The notes: generated by a model not told the origin, from the letters alone. Positions 6,676-14,789 are shown, counted from the first letter of the stretch. The stretch is DNA of 29,084 nt from Lachnospiraceae bacterium (GCA_009774585.1 VSOA01000011.1:1-29084); one strand, 5' to 3'. A program made the numbers and translations.

Positions 6676-8420
6676 AATCCGCACCCGCCTTTCTTTCTCT
6701 TGATAATCGCAAACCCGTCTTTTTTCATGCTTCCGGAGATCTTACCTTGTCTCGCTTCCTCTCTCATCTGCAAAAGATTTGCCACCAATATCTCGCCCTT
6801 CAGATTCAGCTCCTCTGCTTCATTTGACTCATTTGCCACAAGCAGTAATTCTTCCTCTCCCAGCCATCTGCTTAAGTAAAACAGCTTTCCTCGGGAAGTA
6901 ATTCGAATCTCGCCCCTCTGCACGGTCTTCTGTCTGCGAAGCACCAGCAGCTGCTTGATCTGTCTCATGAAATCCTCGTCCCAGTTTTCCCGGTTCCAGT
7001 CAAAGCAGCGCCTGTTATCCGGATCATATCCACCCTCCAGTGGTATTTCCGTCCCGTAATAGATGCAGGGTGCACCCGTGAACATACACATCACCGCCAT
7101 CGCCGAAAGCACCTTGTCCTTATTACAGTTCACACTGGTATAAAAGCGGTCCGTATCGTGGGAATCCAACAGATTCATCATCATGGCATTGACCTGTCCT
7201 GTATTGCGCATCAGCAGCTCATTAAGCTTCCACGCAAACTCCTGCGCTTCGAAATCTTCAAAAGCATAATAATCTAAACATGCTTTGGTAAATGCATAGT
7301 TCATAATGCTGTCATACTGATCCCCCCGCAGAAAACTATTGGCATCATGCCAGTTCTCTCCGATAATCACACAGTCTTTCTTAGTCTCTTTGACTCGTTT
7401 TCTGAAGGTCCTCCAGAAGTCGTGGGAAATCTCGTCAGAAACATCCAGCCTCCATCCGTCTATATCATATTTTCTAATCCATGAAATCGCAATATCCAAC
7501 AAAAAATCCTGTACTTCTTTATTGGACGTGTTAAATTTCGGCATGTAAGCGCAAAACGAGAAGACCTCATAATTCAAATGATCCCGATCCGGTTTATCAC
7601 CGTCTATGATAAACCAATCAAAATACGGCGATTCCTTTCCACGTCTGATTACATCCTGAAACTGCGGCAAAAACTCACTGCAATGATTAAACACCGCATC
7701 CAGAACGACCCGCATACCTTGTCTGTGCGCTTCCTCCACTAATCTTCCGAAATCCTCATTGGTGCCAAAATGCTCGTCTACCGTATAATAATCGGAGATA
7801 TCATACTTGTGATTCGAAACGGCACGGAAGATTGGCGTAAGATACAGGGCATTCGCCCCAAGTTCCCTAATGTAATCCAGCCGCATGGTAATCCCCGGAA
7901 GATCGCCTCCCGCAAAGCTTTTGGGTGTCGGTCTGCCGCCCCACTCCATATTGATGTAGCTCTTGTCTTTCTCCTTCTTTCCGATGCAGAACCGATCCAC
8001 AAAGATTTCATAGAACACAGCCTCCCGCAGCCAGTCCACCTCCTCATGAATATCCGCCTTATTAATATAGGGCAGCTGGAAAAAATTAAAATACCCGAGC
8101 GTAAAATCATAGGTCTCACTTAACCCGTCCTCTGAAAAATAATATCCTTTTCCGTTTTCCCATATACGAAACACATAAGCTAACCGCACATCCGAGAGTA
8201 AAAGCTGCGTTTCGTAATAAGCAAAAAGTTTATCCTCATAGCACCGCTCCATACACACACTTTGCTGCTTCTCATGAATCTCGTATTTACATTCATAGAT
8301 CACTTCCACCTTCTCAATGATATCCCTTCTGTCCAGCCTTAGTCTGATTGCCAGACTGTGCTCGCCCCGCGGGAAACAATATTTAGAATCGGGCACATGC
8401 ATTATTCCCTGTTCATTCAT
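6672..8420 (-). CDS. GH13 amylase, neopullulanase/cyclomaltodextrinase type
   Basis: A 582-residue protein without signal peptide, so probably cytoplasmic. Residues about 1-125 form a beta-rich N-terminal module like CBM34 of GH13_20 enzymes; the TIM-barrel starts near DWLREAVFYEIFVDRF. All four GH13 regions are present: DAVFNH (241-246), GWRLDV with the nucleophile Asp326, GENWHD with the acid Glu355, and LLDSHDTDR with His421-Asp422. These enzymes hydrolyse imported maltodextrins or cyclodextrins to maltose and glucose, which fits its place as first gene of the transporter operon. The ATG at 8420 is preferred because AGAGGA and GGA lie upstream at workable distance; an in-frame ATG at 8432 has GAGG directly abutting it. 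The last codon overlaps the malE start. Exact substrate among the GH13_20 set is uncertain. Confidence 0.92.
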   Translation of the reverse strand: MNEQGIMHVPDSKYCFPRGEHSLAIRLRLDRRDIIEKVEVIYECKYEIHEKQQSVCMERCYEDKLFAYYETQLLLSDVRLAYVFRIWENGKGYYFSEDGLSETYDFTLGYFNFFQLPYINKADIHEEVDWLREAVFYEIFVDRFCIGKKEKDKSYINMEWGGRPTPKSFAGGDLPGITMRLDYIRELGANALYLTPIFRAVSNHKYDISDYYTVDEHFGTNEDFGRLVEEAHRQGMRVVLDAVFNHCSEFLPQFQDVIRRGKESPYFDWFIIDGDKPDRDHLNYEVFSFCAYMPKFNTSNKEVQDFLLDIAISWIRKYDIDGWRLDVSDEISHDFWRTFRKRVKETKKDCVIIGENWHDANSFLRGDQYDSIMNYAFTKACLDYYAFEDFEAQEFAWKLNELLMRNTGQVNAMMMNLLDSHDTDRFYTSVNCNKDKVLSAMAVMCMFTGAPCIYYGTEIPLEGGYDPDNRRCFDWNRENWDEDFMRQIKQLLVLRRQKTVQRGEIRITSRGKLFYLSRWLGEEELLLVANESNEAEELNLKGEILVANLLQMREEARQGKISGSMKKDGFAIIKRKKGGCGL

Positions 8421-8461
8421 GTTAACTTCCATCCTCTTTTATGATTAATCTAAGTATTACA

Positions 8462-8490
8462 TTGACAAAAAATGACACTGAGTATATAAA
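8462..8490 (+). promoter_or_regulatory. SigA promoter of the LacI-family gene
   Basis: TTGACA (8462-8467), 17-base spacer, TATAAA (8485-8490). Only six bases separate the -10 element from the ATG at 8497, so the predicted start of transcription falls on or next to the A of the start codon. On the opposite strand TTGTCA (8468-8463) is a possible -35 of the amylase operon, but I see no good -10 at the right distance. Confidence 0.75.
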
Positions 8491-8496
8491 TAAGCT

Positions 8497-9285
8497 ATGA
8501 GCAAAAAATATACCATTCGCGACATCGCCAGACAAGCCGGCGTGTCTGTAGCTACCGTATCCTATGTAATTAATAACCGTGATGATCAGAGAATCAGCGA
8601 GGAAACAAAGAAGAAAGTGCGTCAGATCATAAATCTTTATGATTATAAACCCAACTCTTCCGCGAAGTCACTGGCAACTAATAAGACCTATACCGCCGCG
8701 CTTTACCTTTCTCATGAAGACTCTCTGTATAAACGTTCCGAGCAGCTCCATGTGGCGGAAACGCTTTCTGCTGTCCTGAAACGGCACGGTTATCACCTGC
8801 TCTTGCAGGATGAGACTGACATAAGCCAAATCGATTACACTGATGCAATCCTCTGCTATGACACCACCACCGATTTCTTCTGTGAACTCGGTGACAAGAA
8901 TCTGATTCCACTGATTGCAATAGATATTCTGATCGATGCTCCTTTGCCGATTTTCTTTCAAATATGTACGGATTACCGGAAACAGAAAGAACAGGCGGAC
9001 GCGCATTTCGGTGCGGACAACTATGTCTACTGCTGCCTTACGCCCAACAATGCAGAAGTGCGGACTCTGATCCGCAATACCTTCCAAACTGTATCTTTCA
9101 TCGACCGGAATCAGGATATTCCTTCCGGAAATATTGTGTACAGTCAGTCTTCCATGCGAACCCTGCTCCCCTCCGGCTCCCTGTATCTGCCGTGCGATAC
9201 GCATTCCAAAATGGAGCAAGTCTTCGTCTGTATGGAGCTTGCCATGAACCGTGTCCCCGACTGCGCACATCTGTGCTTCGTATAA
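8497..9285 (+). CDS. Short LacI-family transcriptional regulator
   Basis: A 262-residue regulator. Residues 5-26 (YTIRDIARQAGVSVATVSYV) are the classic LacI helix-turn-helix, followed by the hinge-helix region NSSAKSLATNKT. The remaining ligand-binding part is about 75 residues shorter than the usual 330-340, apparently reduced in the C-terminal subdomain; the gene ends cleanly before a hairpin, with no sign of a frameshift. It is divergent from the amylase-transporter operon, so it is the obvious candidate to regulate it, although no palindromic operator is evident in the shared gap. It may also act on the two operators at 10574 and 10682. No ribosome-binding site precedes the ATG and the promoter predicts a leaderless message. 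Confidence 0.88.
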   Translation: MSKKYTIRDIARQAGVSVATVSYVINNRDDQRISEETKKKVRQIINLYDYKPNSSAKSLATNKTYTAALYLSHEDSLYKRSEQLHVAETLSAVLKRHGYHLLLQDETDISQIDYTDAILCYDTTTDFFCELGDKNLIPLIAIDILIDAPLPIFFQICTDYRKQKEQADAHFGADNYVYCCLTPNNAEVRTLIRNTFQTVSFIDRNQDIPSGNIVYSQSSMRTLLPSGSLYLPCDTHSKMEQVFVCMELAMNRVPDCAHLCFV

Positions 9286-9289
9286 CACC

Positions 9290-9331
9290 GCGGTAAGTGT
9301 GTTCTTCGTGTCCGGAACACACTTAAACCGC
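9290..9331. terminator. Hairpin between convergent genes
   Basis: GCGGTAAGTGTGTTC (9290-9304) and GAACACACTTAAACCGC (9315-9331) form a long stem with a two-base bulge and a 10-base loop, five bases after the LacI-family stop. It lies between converging genes and probably acts in transcription termination or 3'-end protection, but there is no T-tract on either side, so it is not a canonical intrinsic terminator. Confidence 0.5.
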
Positions 9332-9365
9332 TCATATCCTTAAGCCCCTACAGAAATATCATACC

Positions 9366-10538
9366 TTATTCCGTAAAATCTACCGTCAGTTCCTGTGTCG
9401 CCGGATTATAGTTAAATGTATAGGTTCCGGCTTCCTTTGCAATCATGTTATAATTCTCCGCACCGTCTACGTATGACAGAGATGTCTCGTCGCTGATGTT
9501 GCTGTAACGCACATATTCGTTGCCGACATTAGAATTACCATCCACGGTGATCAGTGAGGTCAGCAGAAATTCATCCCCTTCCTCCAAATCAATTGTCAAT
9601 GTATGTACTCCGTCCTTCTCCACAAATCCGTACTGCGCATCGTATTTATCTTCCCATCCCGTAACGATTGCACCCTTAATAAAGTAAGCCACCTCGCCAT
9701 CCGACATTTCCGCAGACATTTCTCCGTTATAGGTCCACTCGATGGTGTCATATGGATTAGAGTTATAATTCTCCTTCGTAGCCTCAGTATAATAACTATT
9801 CTTCGTGTCATACACGTCCGCACCGGGATAAGTCTTTAGCGTAAAAGTATAATTACCCTGTTTCACGCATTTAATATTGGATTTCTGAGAGCTTTCAGAC
9901 AGTCCTCCGGCTACTGCGAAATATTCCGTCCCATCTATATCTGTATTCGCCATGTAACCACCGCCCCGCTGGTTGTTCCATGAAGTGTCAATTGCAAACT
10001 GAAATTCATCACCCTCACACAAATCTACCGTAATCGTATAGGTATTCTCGCCTTCCACCTTTGTCATATAATGCTCATCGTTAATCGTCTTACCCCAGTT
10101 GGAGACCGCAAGTAATGGGCTCGTACCACTACCCAGAATCGCGAACGTTCTCGTATCCTCTATATTCTCCATAAATCCAGCAAATACATCCGTATCCTGA
10201 GTAATCGCCTGCGCAAAATCAAATTCATGCGCCAACGTCGGCGTCGCAAACCATCCCATAAAAATCTGGTTTTCTTTCTCCGGCGTGTACTCCGTAACCG
10301 TATCTCCGCTCTTTACCTCTTCCTCAGACAATACGGTCGTACCGTCCGTATCATAAAAAGTTACCTTATACACCTGTTCTTCCGGCGACTCCGCCTCGCT
10401 CACCGGCTCCTGTACATCCGGCTGCGCTTCTGAAGCGGTATTCACGGAATCTGTTCCCGCTGCCGTATTCTGACAGCCGGACAAAATTACTGTTCCTAGC
10501 AGTGTGGCTGCAATCGCTAACCCAATTCTTCTCTTCAT
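9366..10538 (-). CDS. Surface lipoprotein with InlB-type repeat and possible SusE/F-like starch-binding modules
   Basis: A 390-residue lipoprotein. MKRRIGLAIAATLLGTVILSGC is a signal peptide with lipobox LSGC (Cys22), followed by an acidic Pro/Glu/Ser linker. Residues about 56-120 match a Listeria-Bacteroides (InlB B) repeat: YKVTFYDTDGTTVLSEEEV ... IFMGWFATP ... DTDVFAGF. Two further beta modules follow, each with an opening like FAILGSGTSPLLAVSNWGK or AYFIKGAIVTGWEDK and a YTITVDLCEGDEFQFA or HTLTIDLEEGDEFLL strand, a pattern that resembles SusE/SusF-type starch-binding domains. It probably captures alpha-glucans at the cell surface for the adjacent transporter. The start at 10538 has GGAGGG six bases upstream; an in-frame ATG at 10562 also has AGAGG but would spoil the signal peptide. 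It is controlled by the leader at 10539-10729. The binding function is inference. Confidence 0.8.
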   Translation of the reverse strand: MKRRIGLAIAATLLGTVILSGCQNTAAGTDSVNTASEAQPDVQEPVSEAESPEEQVYKVTFYDTDGTTVLSEEEVKSGDTVTEYTPEKENQIFMGWFATPTLAHEFDFAQAITQDTDVFAGFMENIEDTRTFAILGSGTSPLLAVSNWGKTINDEHYMTKVEGENTYTITVDLCEGDEFQFAIDTSWNNQRGGGYMANTDIDGTEYFAVAGGLSESSQKSNIKCVKQGNYTFTLKTYPGADVYDTKNSYYTEATKENYNSNPYDTIEWTYNGEMSAEMSDGEVAYFIKGAIVTGWEDKYDAQYGFVEKDGVHTLTIDLEEGDEFLLTSLITVDGNSNVGNEYVRYSNISDETSLSYVDGAENYNMIAKEAGTYTFNYNPATQELTVDFTE

Positions 10539-10573
10539 AATTTTCCCTCCATTTCTAATCATACAACCTCTCT

Positions 10574-10591
10574 TGCTTAACCAGTTAAGCA
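10574..10591. promoter_or_regulatory. LacI-type operator O2
   Basis: TGCTTAACCAGTTAAGCA: eight-base arms TGCTTAAC/GTTAAGCA around a two-base centre, typical of LacI-family operators. It lies just downstream of the leader terminator and 36 bases before the lipoprotein start. It is the reverse complement of O1 at 10682-10699. Confidence 0.8.
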
Positions 10592-10598
10592 CTTTTGT

Positions 10599-10657
10599 AA
10601 AAAAATCCGCTTCGCTCAATTGCGTGTTTTATCTCGCAAACCTAAATGAGCGGAGCG
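10599..10657 (-). terminator. Intrinsic terminator or attenuator inside the lipoprotein leader
   Basis: CGCTTCGCTCA (10608-10618) pairs with TGAGCGGAGCG (10647-10657) with one mismatch; an inner stem TTGCG/CGCAA (10620-10624, 10635-10639) stacks inside it. Read on the minus strand the hairpin is followed by GGA and seven T residues (10605-10599). It lies between the promoter/O1 and O2, so transcripts from the promoter at 10701-10729 should stop about 95 bases after initiation unless it is overcome. Confidence 0.75.
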
Positions 10658-10681
10658 CCACTTATATCCCGTTTCTTCTCT

Positions 10682-10699
10682 TGCTTAACTGGTTAAGCA
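10682..10699. promoter_or_regulatory. LacI-type operator O1
   Basis: TGCTTAACTGGTTAAGCA has the same arms as O2. It begins two bases downstream of the -10 element and covers the predicted transcription start near 10694, the classic position for repression. O1 and O2 are 108 bases apart, start to start, which is compatible with DNA looping. Confidence 0.85.
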
Positions 10700-10700
10700 C

Positions 10701-10729
10701 ATTGTAATATTTAAGTCCGCCTTTGTCAA
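10701..10729 (-). promoter_or_regulatory. SigA promoter of the lipoprotein gene
   Basis: On the minus strand: TTGACA (10729-10724), 17-base spacer, TACAAT (10706-10701). The -35 also sits in one arm of an imperfect hairpin (GTCTGCTTTTGTC ... GACAAAGGCGGAC) that could serve the end of the fabH message but lacks a T-tract. Confidence 0.8.
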
Positions 10730-10807
10730 TTTCTGTAATAGACAAAAGCAGACTCCTAATTTTGTTGACAATTACCAAAAGTACTGTGCTGTGCAAATAA
10801 CCCTATC

Positions 10808-11773
10808 CTACCACTCAATCACCGCCGAAGCCCATGTCAGTCCGCCGCCAAAGCCGGACATTGCAACCTTCATTCCCGGTTTCAACATCCCTTTGCGGTT
10901 CATCTCATCCAAAAGAATCGGAACACTGGCTGCGGAAATATTTCCGCAATGGTCCAAACTGATTGGAAACTTATCTTCAGACACCTTCAATCTCTTGGCA
11001 ACCGACTGCAAGATTCTGATATTTGCTTGATGAAGTGCGAAATAATCGATATCTTCTACCGTCAATCCCGCCGCCTCGATTGTTCTGTGGAGCGATGCCG
11101 GCACCTCGGTCACCGCAAATTTGTATACTTCCTGTCCATCCATATGTACATATTCCAGTTCCTTGGACGTCTCTACCAAGGGATTGTTATTAGAACGATT
11201 GGCACAGGCAAGCACATTTCCTTTAACTCCATCGCTTCCTTGGTCAAAGGCGAGCACACCTTCCCTATCGTCCTTGCGCACCACTGCCGCACCCGCTCCG
11301 TCTCCGAAAAGGACACACGTACTCCTGTCGTTCCAATCCATCACCTTGGATAATGTTTCCGCACCAAGAATCAGCGCTGTCTTATAAGTTCCGGTCTGTA
11401 AATATGCGTGTGCAATATTTAAGGCAAACATGAATCCGGAACATGCGGCATTGATATCAAATGCGACAGCATTTACCGCCCCGATTGCCGCCTGCACTTC
11501 ACACGCACAAGCCGGAGTTACATGGTCGGCGGACAATGTCCCTACAACAATTAAATCAATCTCTTCCGCAGTTACACCCGCATCTTCCATCGCGCGCTTT
11601 GCTGCTTCCGTAGACATCCCCGCCGTTGTCTCTTCCTTTACCAAATGCCGTTCTCTAATGCCCGTACGGCTGCTAATCCACTCGTCGGAAGTATCCATAA
11701 TTTTAGATAAATCGTCATTTGTCACAACTGTCTTAGGCAGACAGCTTCCCGTTCCTATGATTCTTGTTCCCAT
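10808..11773 (-). CDS. fabH: Beta-ketoacyl-ACP synthase III (FabH)
   Basis: A 321-residue condensing enzyme that starts fatty acid synthesis by joining an acyl-CoA primer to malonyl-ACP. The catalytic triad is visible: Cys111 in NAACSGFMFAL, His248 in LHQANIRI and Asn278 in HCGNISAASVP. It opens with GTRIIGTGSCLP, typical of FabH, and ends GFGGGLTWASAVIEW. The ATG at 11773 has GAGG six bases upstream; an in-frame GTG at 11785 is less likely. It is the last gene of the fabD-fabG-fabF-fabZ unit, whereas many Firmicutes place fabH first. The gap from the upstream oxidoreductase (11774-11850) holds a small TATGGC/GCCATA hairpin without T-tract. Confidence 0.97.
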   Translation of the reverse strand: MGTRIIGTGSCLPKTVVTNDDLSKIMDTSDEWISSRTGIRERHLVKEETTAGMSTEAAKRAMEDAGVTAEEIDLIVVGTLSADHVTPACACEVQAAIGAVNAVAFDINAACSGFMFALNIAHAYLQTGTYKTALILGAETLSKVMDWNDRSTCVLFGDGAGAAVVRKDDREGVLAFDQGSDGVKGNVLACANRSNNNPLVETSKELEYVHMDGQEVYKFAVTEVPASLHRTIEAAGLTVEDIDYFALHQANIRILQSVAKRLKVSEDKFPISLDHCGNISAASVPILLDEMNRKGMLKPGMKVAMSGFGGGLTWASAVIEW

Positions 11774-11850
11774 CTTTTTCCTCACCCTGAAAATATAGAA
11801 TCTGATATGGCTCTTCTATGCCATAATATAAGTCTTAGCTTCGACCGCCG

Positions 11851-12909
11851 CTACGGACGAAATTCATCCATAATATCTTTTACATGTTCCAGCTTCGTTG
11901 CCCGATATGCATTTGCTCCGCAGAATAAAAGCGCATCGTCAATCTTGCCTTTCACTGCATTAACCAGTGCCTCTGTGATACAATATGGTGTCTTGGCTGG
12001 GTCACAGGTGCTGACGCAGAGGTGACACTTGCCATGCGGAATCTGCCCTTCTTTTGCCCTTTTCATAAAAGGATTCAAAATAGCCCTTCCGGGCATTCCC
12101 ACCGGACTCTGCACAATAACAATATCCTCTTTCGCAGCATCAATATACGCCTGTTTATAGGAGTCATCCGCATCACACTCATAAGTTGTCACGAAACGAG
12201 TCGCAACTTGTACTCCCGAAGCTCCCATTTCCATATAATGCTCCATGTCTTCACGAGTATACACACCGCCAGCCATAATGACCGGAATCTCTGTCTCATG
12301 CTCTGATGCCGTTTCATTCACTTTATCTATAATTGCTTTGACTTCATCGTCATAATGGAGCCCATCGACATCCTCAAGCTGCTCTTTATGAAATCCGAGA
12401 TGTCCTCCCGCCAACGGTCCTTCAATGACTATTGCGTCCGGCAGTCTGCTGTACTTTTTCCACCAGTAGCGCATGATGACCTGTACGGATTTGACACTGG
12501 ACACGATAGGTGCCAGTTTTGTCTTTGCCGTACCGACTAGCTTTGGCAAATCCATCGGTAATCCGGCGCCCGATATAATCAAATCAATACCTGCCTCTAC
12601 AGCCGACTTGACATATTCTTCATACTTTCTCGTGGCAACCATGATATTCGCACCGAGAATACCGCCTTTTGCAATCTGACGTGCCTTTTGAATTTCCGTC
12701 TTAATAGCACGCAGATTTGCCCCAATCGGATTGCTATCAAAATCCGGTTCTCTGTAGCCAATCTGTGCCGTGGAAATCACACCGATTCCACCTTCGGCTG
12801 CCACTGCGCCTGCCAGAGACGAAAGGCTCACACCCACGCCCATACCGCCTTGAATGAGCGGTACTTTTGCTGTCAAGTCACCTATTACGAGAGGTTTTAT
12901 TATCGCCAT
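11851..12909 (-). CDS. FabK/nitronate monooxygenase-family flavin oxidoreductase with C-terminal Cys cluster
   Basis: A 352-residue FMN-binding TIM-barrel protein of the 2-nitropropane dioxygenase/FabK superfamily. It shows the N-terminal PLIQGGMGVGVSLSSLAGAVA, the flavin-phosphate segment PVIMAGGVYTREDMEHYMEMGASGVQVATRF, and GPLAGGHLGFH with His170 at the place of the FabK catalytic His. It differs from true FabK (16624) by an insertion near residues 170-205 and by a C-terminal CX2CX3CX7C cluster (Cys295, 298, 302, 310) that could bind a metal or Fe-S centre. The ATG at 12909 has AGGAGA upstream. It lies between fabZ and fabH in the same unit. It may be a second enoyl-ACP reductase or another flavin enzyme linked to lipid metabolism; specificity is unknown. 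Confidence 0.85.
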   Translation of the reverse strand: MAIIKPLVIGDLTAKVPLIQGGMGVGVSLSSLAGAVAAEGGIGVISTAQIGYREPDFDSNPIGANLRAIKTEIQKARQIAKGGILGANIMVATRKYEEYVKSAVEAGIDLIISGAGLPMDLPKLVGTAKTKLAPIVSSVKSVQVIMRYWWKKYSRLPDAIVIEGPLAGGHLGFHKEQLEDVDGLHYDDEVKAIIDKVNETASEHETEIPVIMAGGVYTREDMEHYMEMGASGVQVATRFVTTYECDADDSYKQAYIDAAKEDIVIVQSPVGMPGRAILNPFMKRAKEGQIPHGKCHLCVSTCDPAKTPYCITEALVNAVKGKIDDALLFCGANAYRATKLEHVKDIMDEFRP

Positions 12910-12990
12910 CCGTTTCTCCTCATACACTTTAACCACTGCCAAGCGCATCGCTTAACCGCAGTATATATTACAGTTCTTCATTTACACCTT

Positions 12991-13425
12991 CTATGCTTCC
13001 CCTATTGCAAAAGTAAGCTCAGCCTGCGTCACCAGCCTGCCATCCACGTATGCCTTCGCTGCACCTACGCCAATGGGGCCTTTGATTTTAATAATCTCCG
13101 TCTCCAAAGTCAGCACATCGCCGGGCACAACTTTTCCTTTGAATTTAGCATTGTTGATTGCAGCAAAATATGCTGTTTTCCCTTTAAATTCCGGCTGGCT
13201 TAAGATTGCTACCGCACCGGTCTGAGCCAATGCTTCTACAATCAACACACCGGGCATCACCGGTTCCTGCGGAAAATGTCCCGCAAAGAACGGTTCATTA
13301 TAGGAAACGCACTTTTTTGCAACTACTCTTTTGCCCTCTTCTAATTCCTCAATCGTATCAATCAGCATAAAAGGCTGTCTGTGAGGAATAATTTCCATGA
13401 TTTCCTTTGCTGTCATCAGCGACAT
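12991..13425 (-). CDS. fabZ: 3-hydroxyacyl-ACP dehydratase (FabZ)
   Basis: A 144-residue hot-dog-fold enzyme that removes water from 3-hydroxyacyl-ACP to give trans-2-enoyl-ACP. The catalytic pair is His50 in FFAGHFPQEPVMPGVL and Glu64 in IVEALAQTG. The N-terminal IMEIIPHRQPFMLID signature is intact. The ATG at 13425 is chosen because GGAG lies eight bases upstream; in-frame upstream codons lack such a site. Length is normal. It follows fabF by 85 bases. In related clusters accB usually precedes and accC, accD and accA follow fabZ; here an oxidoreductase and fabH follow instead. Confidence 0.97.
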   Translation of the reverse strand: MSLMTAKEIMEIIPHRQPFMLIDTIEELEEGKRVVAKKCVSYNEPFFAGHFPQEPVMPGVLIVEALAQTGAVAILSQPEFKGKTAYFAAINNAKFKGKVVPGDVLTLETEIIKIKGPIGVGAAKAYVDGRLVTQAELTFAIGEA

Positions 13426-13510
13426 ATCTGTATCTCCTTCTTCATTCATTACTCATTATACATTTCCATTCGACGATTCTGCCTTCCTGATCGGCTTCCT
13501 GAATCGCCTC

Positions 13511-14746
13511 TTATTCGTGATACCTCTTCACCAGAAGACTTGCATTGTGTCCACCGAAACCGAGGGAATTAGACAACGCATACTCGAAGTCTTCTTCATA
13601 CGCCTCTTGACAGTAATTTAGGTCGCATTCTTCGTCCGGAACCTGATATCCTACCGTCCGGTGAATATATCCTTCTTCCAGCTCCTTAACACAAGCCACA
13701 AATTCAACTGCCCCGGCTGCGCCCAGAAGATGTCCTACCATAGATTTGGTAGAATTAATCTTAATATCTTTCGCATGTTCTCCAAACAGGAGCTTAATTG
13801 CCCTTGTCTCGAAAAGGTCATTGTGATGTGTCGCGGTTCCGTGCGCATTGATATATGTGACGTCCTCTTTCTCAATTCCCGCGTCTGCAATTGCATACTC
13901 CATCGCTTTTGCCGCGCCAGCTCCGTCCTCCGCCGGGGAAGTAATATGGTACGCATCGGAACTACAGCCATATCCGGCAACTTCTGCGTAAATCTTCGCG
14001 CCTCTCGCTTTTGCATGCTCCAATTCCTCCAATACCACGACAGCCGCGCCTTCGCCCATAACGAAACCGCTTCTTTCCTTATCAAAAGGGATGGAGCATC
14101 TCGTCGGATCCTCGCTGGTGGACAACGCTGTCAAAGCCGAAAACCCTCCGATACCGATAGGACAAACGCTTCCTTCCGTACCGCCTGCAACCATCACTTC
14201 CGCGTCACCATACTGAATAGCCCGAAAGGCTTCTCCTATGGAATTGGTTCCGGTCGCACAAGCCGTCACTACATTAATACTCTTGCCTTTTAATCCAAAC
14301 TGAATAGACACGTTACCTGCCGCCATATTGGAAATTGTCAGCGGAACAAATAACGGTTCAATTCTGGAAGGTCCTTTCTCCACTAATCTGCTGTGGGAAC
14401 GTTCCATAGCCTGCAAAGAACCTGTTCCGGAACCTACTGCAACACCCACGCGGTAGGGGTCTTCCTTCTCCATATCAAGTCCGGCATCCGCAATCGCTTC
14501 CTTCGTCGCTGCCACTGCATACTGAGAGAACAGCTCCATTCTCTTTGCTGCCTTGAAATCCATATAGTTCTTACCGTCAAAGCCCTTAACTTCCGCCGCA
14601 AGCTTACACTTGAAATCCGTCGTATCAAATCTGGTAATCCGGTCGAAACCAATCTTACCTTCTTTAATTCCTTCCCAAAACTCGTCTACACTCAATCCGA
14701 TGGGCGTAATCGCTCCCATTCCCGTCACTACAACTCTTCTGCTCAT
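13511..14746 (-). CDS. fabF: Beta-ketoacyl-ACP synthase II (FabF)
   Basis: A 411-residue elongation condensing enzyme. The active site is complete: Cys163 in VTACATGTNSIGEAF, His302 in NAHGTATHHNDLFE and His339 in KSMVGHLLGAAGA. The gatekeeper-type SLGFGGHNASLL segment is near the C-terminus. The histidine motif carries HHND where proteobacterial enzymes usually have PLND or VGD. A ribosome-binding site GGAGG precedes the ATG by seven bases. It lies 43 bases downstream of fabG in the same unit and elongates malonyl-ACP-derived chains. Confidence 0.98.
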   Translation of the reverse strand: MSRRVVVTGMGAITPIGLSVDEFWEGIKEGKIGFDRITRFDTTDFKCKLAAEVKGFDGKNYMDFKAAKRMELFSQYAVAATKEAIADAGLDMEKEDPYRVGVAVGSGTGSLQAMERSHSRLVEKGPSRIEPLFVPLTISNMAAGNVSIQFGLKGKSINVVTACATGTNSIGEAFRAIQYGDAEVMVAGGTEGSVCPIGIGGFSALTALSTSEDPTRCSIPFDKERSGFVMGEGAAVVVLEELEHAKARGAKIYAEVAGYGCSSDAYHITSPAEDGAGAAKAMEYAIADAGIEKEDVTYINAHGTATHHNDLFETRAIKLLFGEHAKDIKINSTKSMVGHLLGAAGAVEFVACVKELEEGYIHRTVGYQVPDEECDLNYCQEAYEEDFEYALSNSLGFGGHNASLLVKRYHE

Positions 14747-14789
14747 AACCTGCCTCCGTTTATTTATTCATCTTTAAGCCATATCATTC

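Noticed and set aside
8442..8468. Possible amylase-operon promoter (TTGTCA at 8468-8463 on the minus strand)
   Set aside because: No -10 element at 16-18 bases; the best matches lie at 15 or 19 bases and score poorly.
8433..8496. LacI-type operator between the regulator and the amylase operon
   Set aside because: Only a direct repeat of TGACA is visible; no palindrome comparable to those at 10574 and 10682.
9098..9335. Minus-strand open frames opposite the LacI-family gene
   Set aside because: They lie antisense to a gene with a clear HTH domain and family structure, lack ribosome-binding sites and show no recognisable protein pattern.
11795..11830. TATGGC/GCCATA hairpin between the FabK-like gene and fabH
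   Set aside because: Short stem with no T-tract, inside a polycistronic unit; not a convincing terminator.
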